The notes under the pieces: generated by a model | Told to the model about the DNA's origin: nothing | What the model saw: the letters and a program-made list of their open reading frames with translations, nothing else | Database searches by the model: none | Program-made: the position numbers and the translations under genes | Source: SCTD01 sp046593875 | Lineage (GTDB): Bacteria; Actinomycetota; Actinomycetes; Mycobacteriales; SCTD01 | Length of the DNA stretch: 5,245 bases | Assembly (NCBI GenBank): GCA_046593875.1 | Contig: JBKJQQ010000157.1 | Coordinates: 1-5,245 of the forward strand | Direction: 5' to 3' | Shown here: piece by piece, positions 5,108 through 5,245 of the stretch | How positions within the stretch are numbered: the stretch's first letter is position 1 | Layout of the letters: every line of letters starts with the position of its first letter

Positions 5108-5245
5108 ATCTGGTGCCCGGAGATCGCGCGGCTGATGATCAGGCGCTGGATCTCGCTGGTGCCCTCGAAGATCGTGTAGATCTTGGCGTCGCGGTGCCAG
5201 CGCTCGACGGGGTACTCGCGGGTGTAGCCGTTGCCGCCCAGGATC
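5101..5245 (-). CDS. Acyl-CoA dehydrogenase, C-terminal end (N-terminus outside window)
   Basis: The last 47 residues and stop of a gene entering from the right edge. The fragment ILGGNGYTREYPVERW, then HRDAKIYTIFEGTSEIQRL and IISRAISG, is the diagnostic C-terminal signature of flavin-dependent acyl-CoA dehydrogenases. The glutamate of EGTSEI (27th visible residue) is at the catalytic-base position used by medium/short-chain enzymes. GGxGY, EYPVER and RDAKI belong to the C-terminal helical domain that contacts FAD and the substrate. Such enzymes do the first dehydrogenation of beta-oxidation or branched-chain degradation in the cytoplasm; the chain-length class cannot be judged from this end. 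The TGA lies within a hairpin repeat and the downstream TetR gene follows in the same direction, 64 bases on to its preferred start. Confidence 0.95.
   Translation of the reverse strand, partial: ILGGNGYTREYPVERWHRDAKIYTIFEGTSEIQRLIISRAISGHQIP

Overview
The window is very GC-rich, and codon third positions are almost all G or C. It reads as chromosomal DNA of a high-GC actinomycete. The best taxonomic pointer is a small DUF4193 zinc-motif protein, a family I know essentially only from Actinomycetota (mycobacterial Rv2699c is a member as I recall). The genus cannot be fixed from this sequence.

Layout, left to right. (1) 1-1290, minus: the first 430 codons of a secreted, cysteine-rich protein resembling LVIVD-repeat beta-propellers; its C-terminus lies beyond the left edge. 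(2) 1291-1372: a short divergent promoter region. (3) 1373-2413, plus: a polytopic membrane protein, probably a diverged relative of the actinobacterial proteins annotated 'fenitrothion hydrolase'. (4) 2404-3445, minus: a two-gene unit, DUF4193 protein then an EcsC-like protein, with a 4-nt gap. Its 3' end overlaps the plus-strand membrane gene by 10 bp. (5) 3446-3604: an intergenic region with a possible -10 box and two adjacent inverted repeats. (6) 3605-5245, minus: acyl-CoA dehydrogenase (only its C-terminal 47 residues are present), then a TetR-family regulator, then a secreted LpqC/PHB-depolymerase-type esterase. All three are closely packed in one direction and are likely co-transcribed.

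The most unusual DNA is at 5008-5107, between the dehydrogenase and the regulator. It holds two identical 21-bp imperfect palindromes plus a truncated third copy. They overlap the dehydrogenase stop codon at one end and the likely regulator start codon at the other. On the transcribed strand each full copy can fold into a symmetric hairpin with tandem G-A mismatches. A separate 19-bp palindrome with perfect 8-bp arms lies immediately inside the regulator reading frame. It has the size and place of a TetR autoregulatory operator.

Functional reading (inference): the right-hand cluster looks like a locally regulated ester or fatty-acid utilisation set, with an exported esterase releasing acyl or hydroxyacyl products and a dehydrogenase for beta-oxidation. 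The DUF4193/EcsC-like pair looks like conserved housekeeping. I found no RNA genes, CRISPR array, insertion sequence or defence system, and nothing that clearly amounts to a new multi-gene system.
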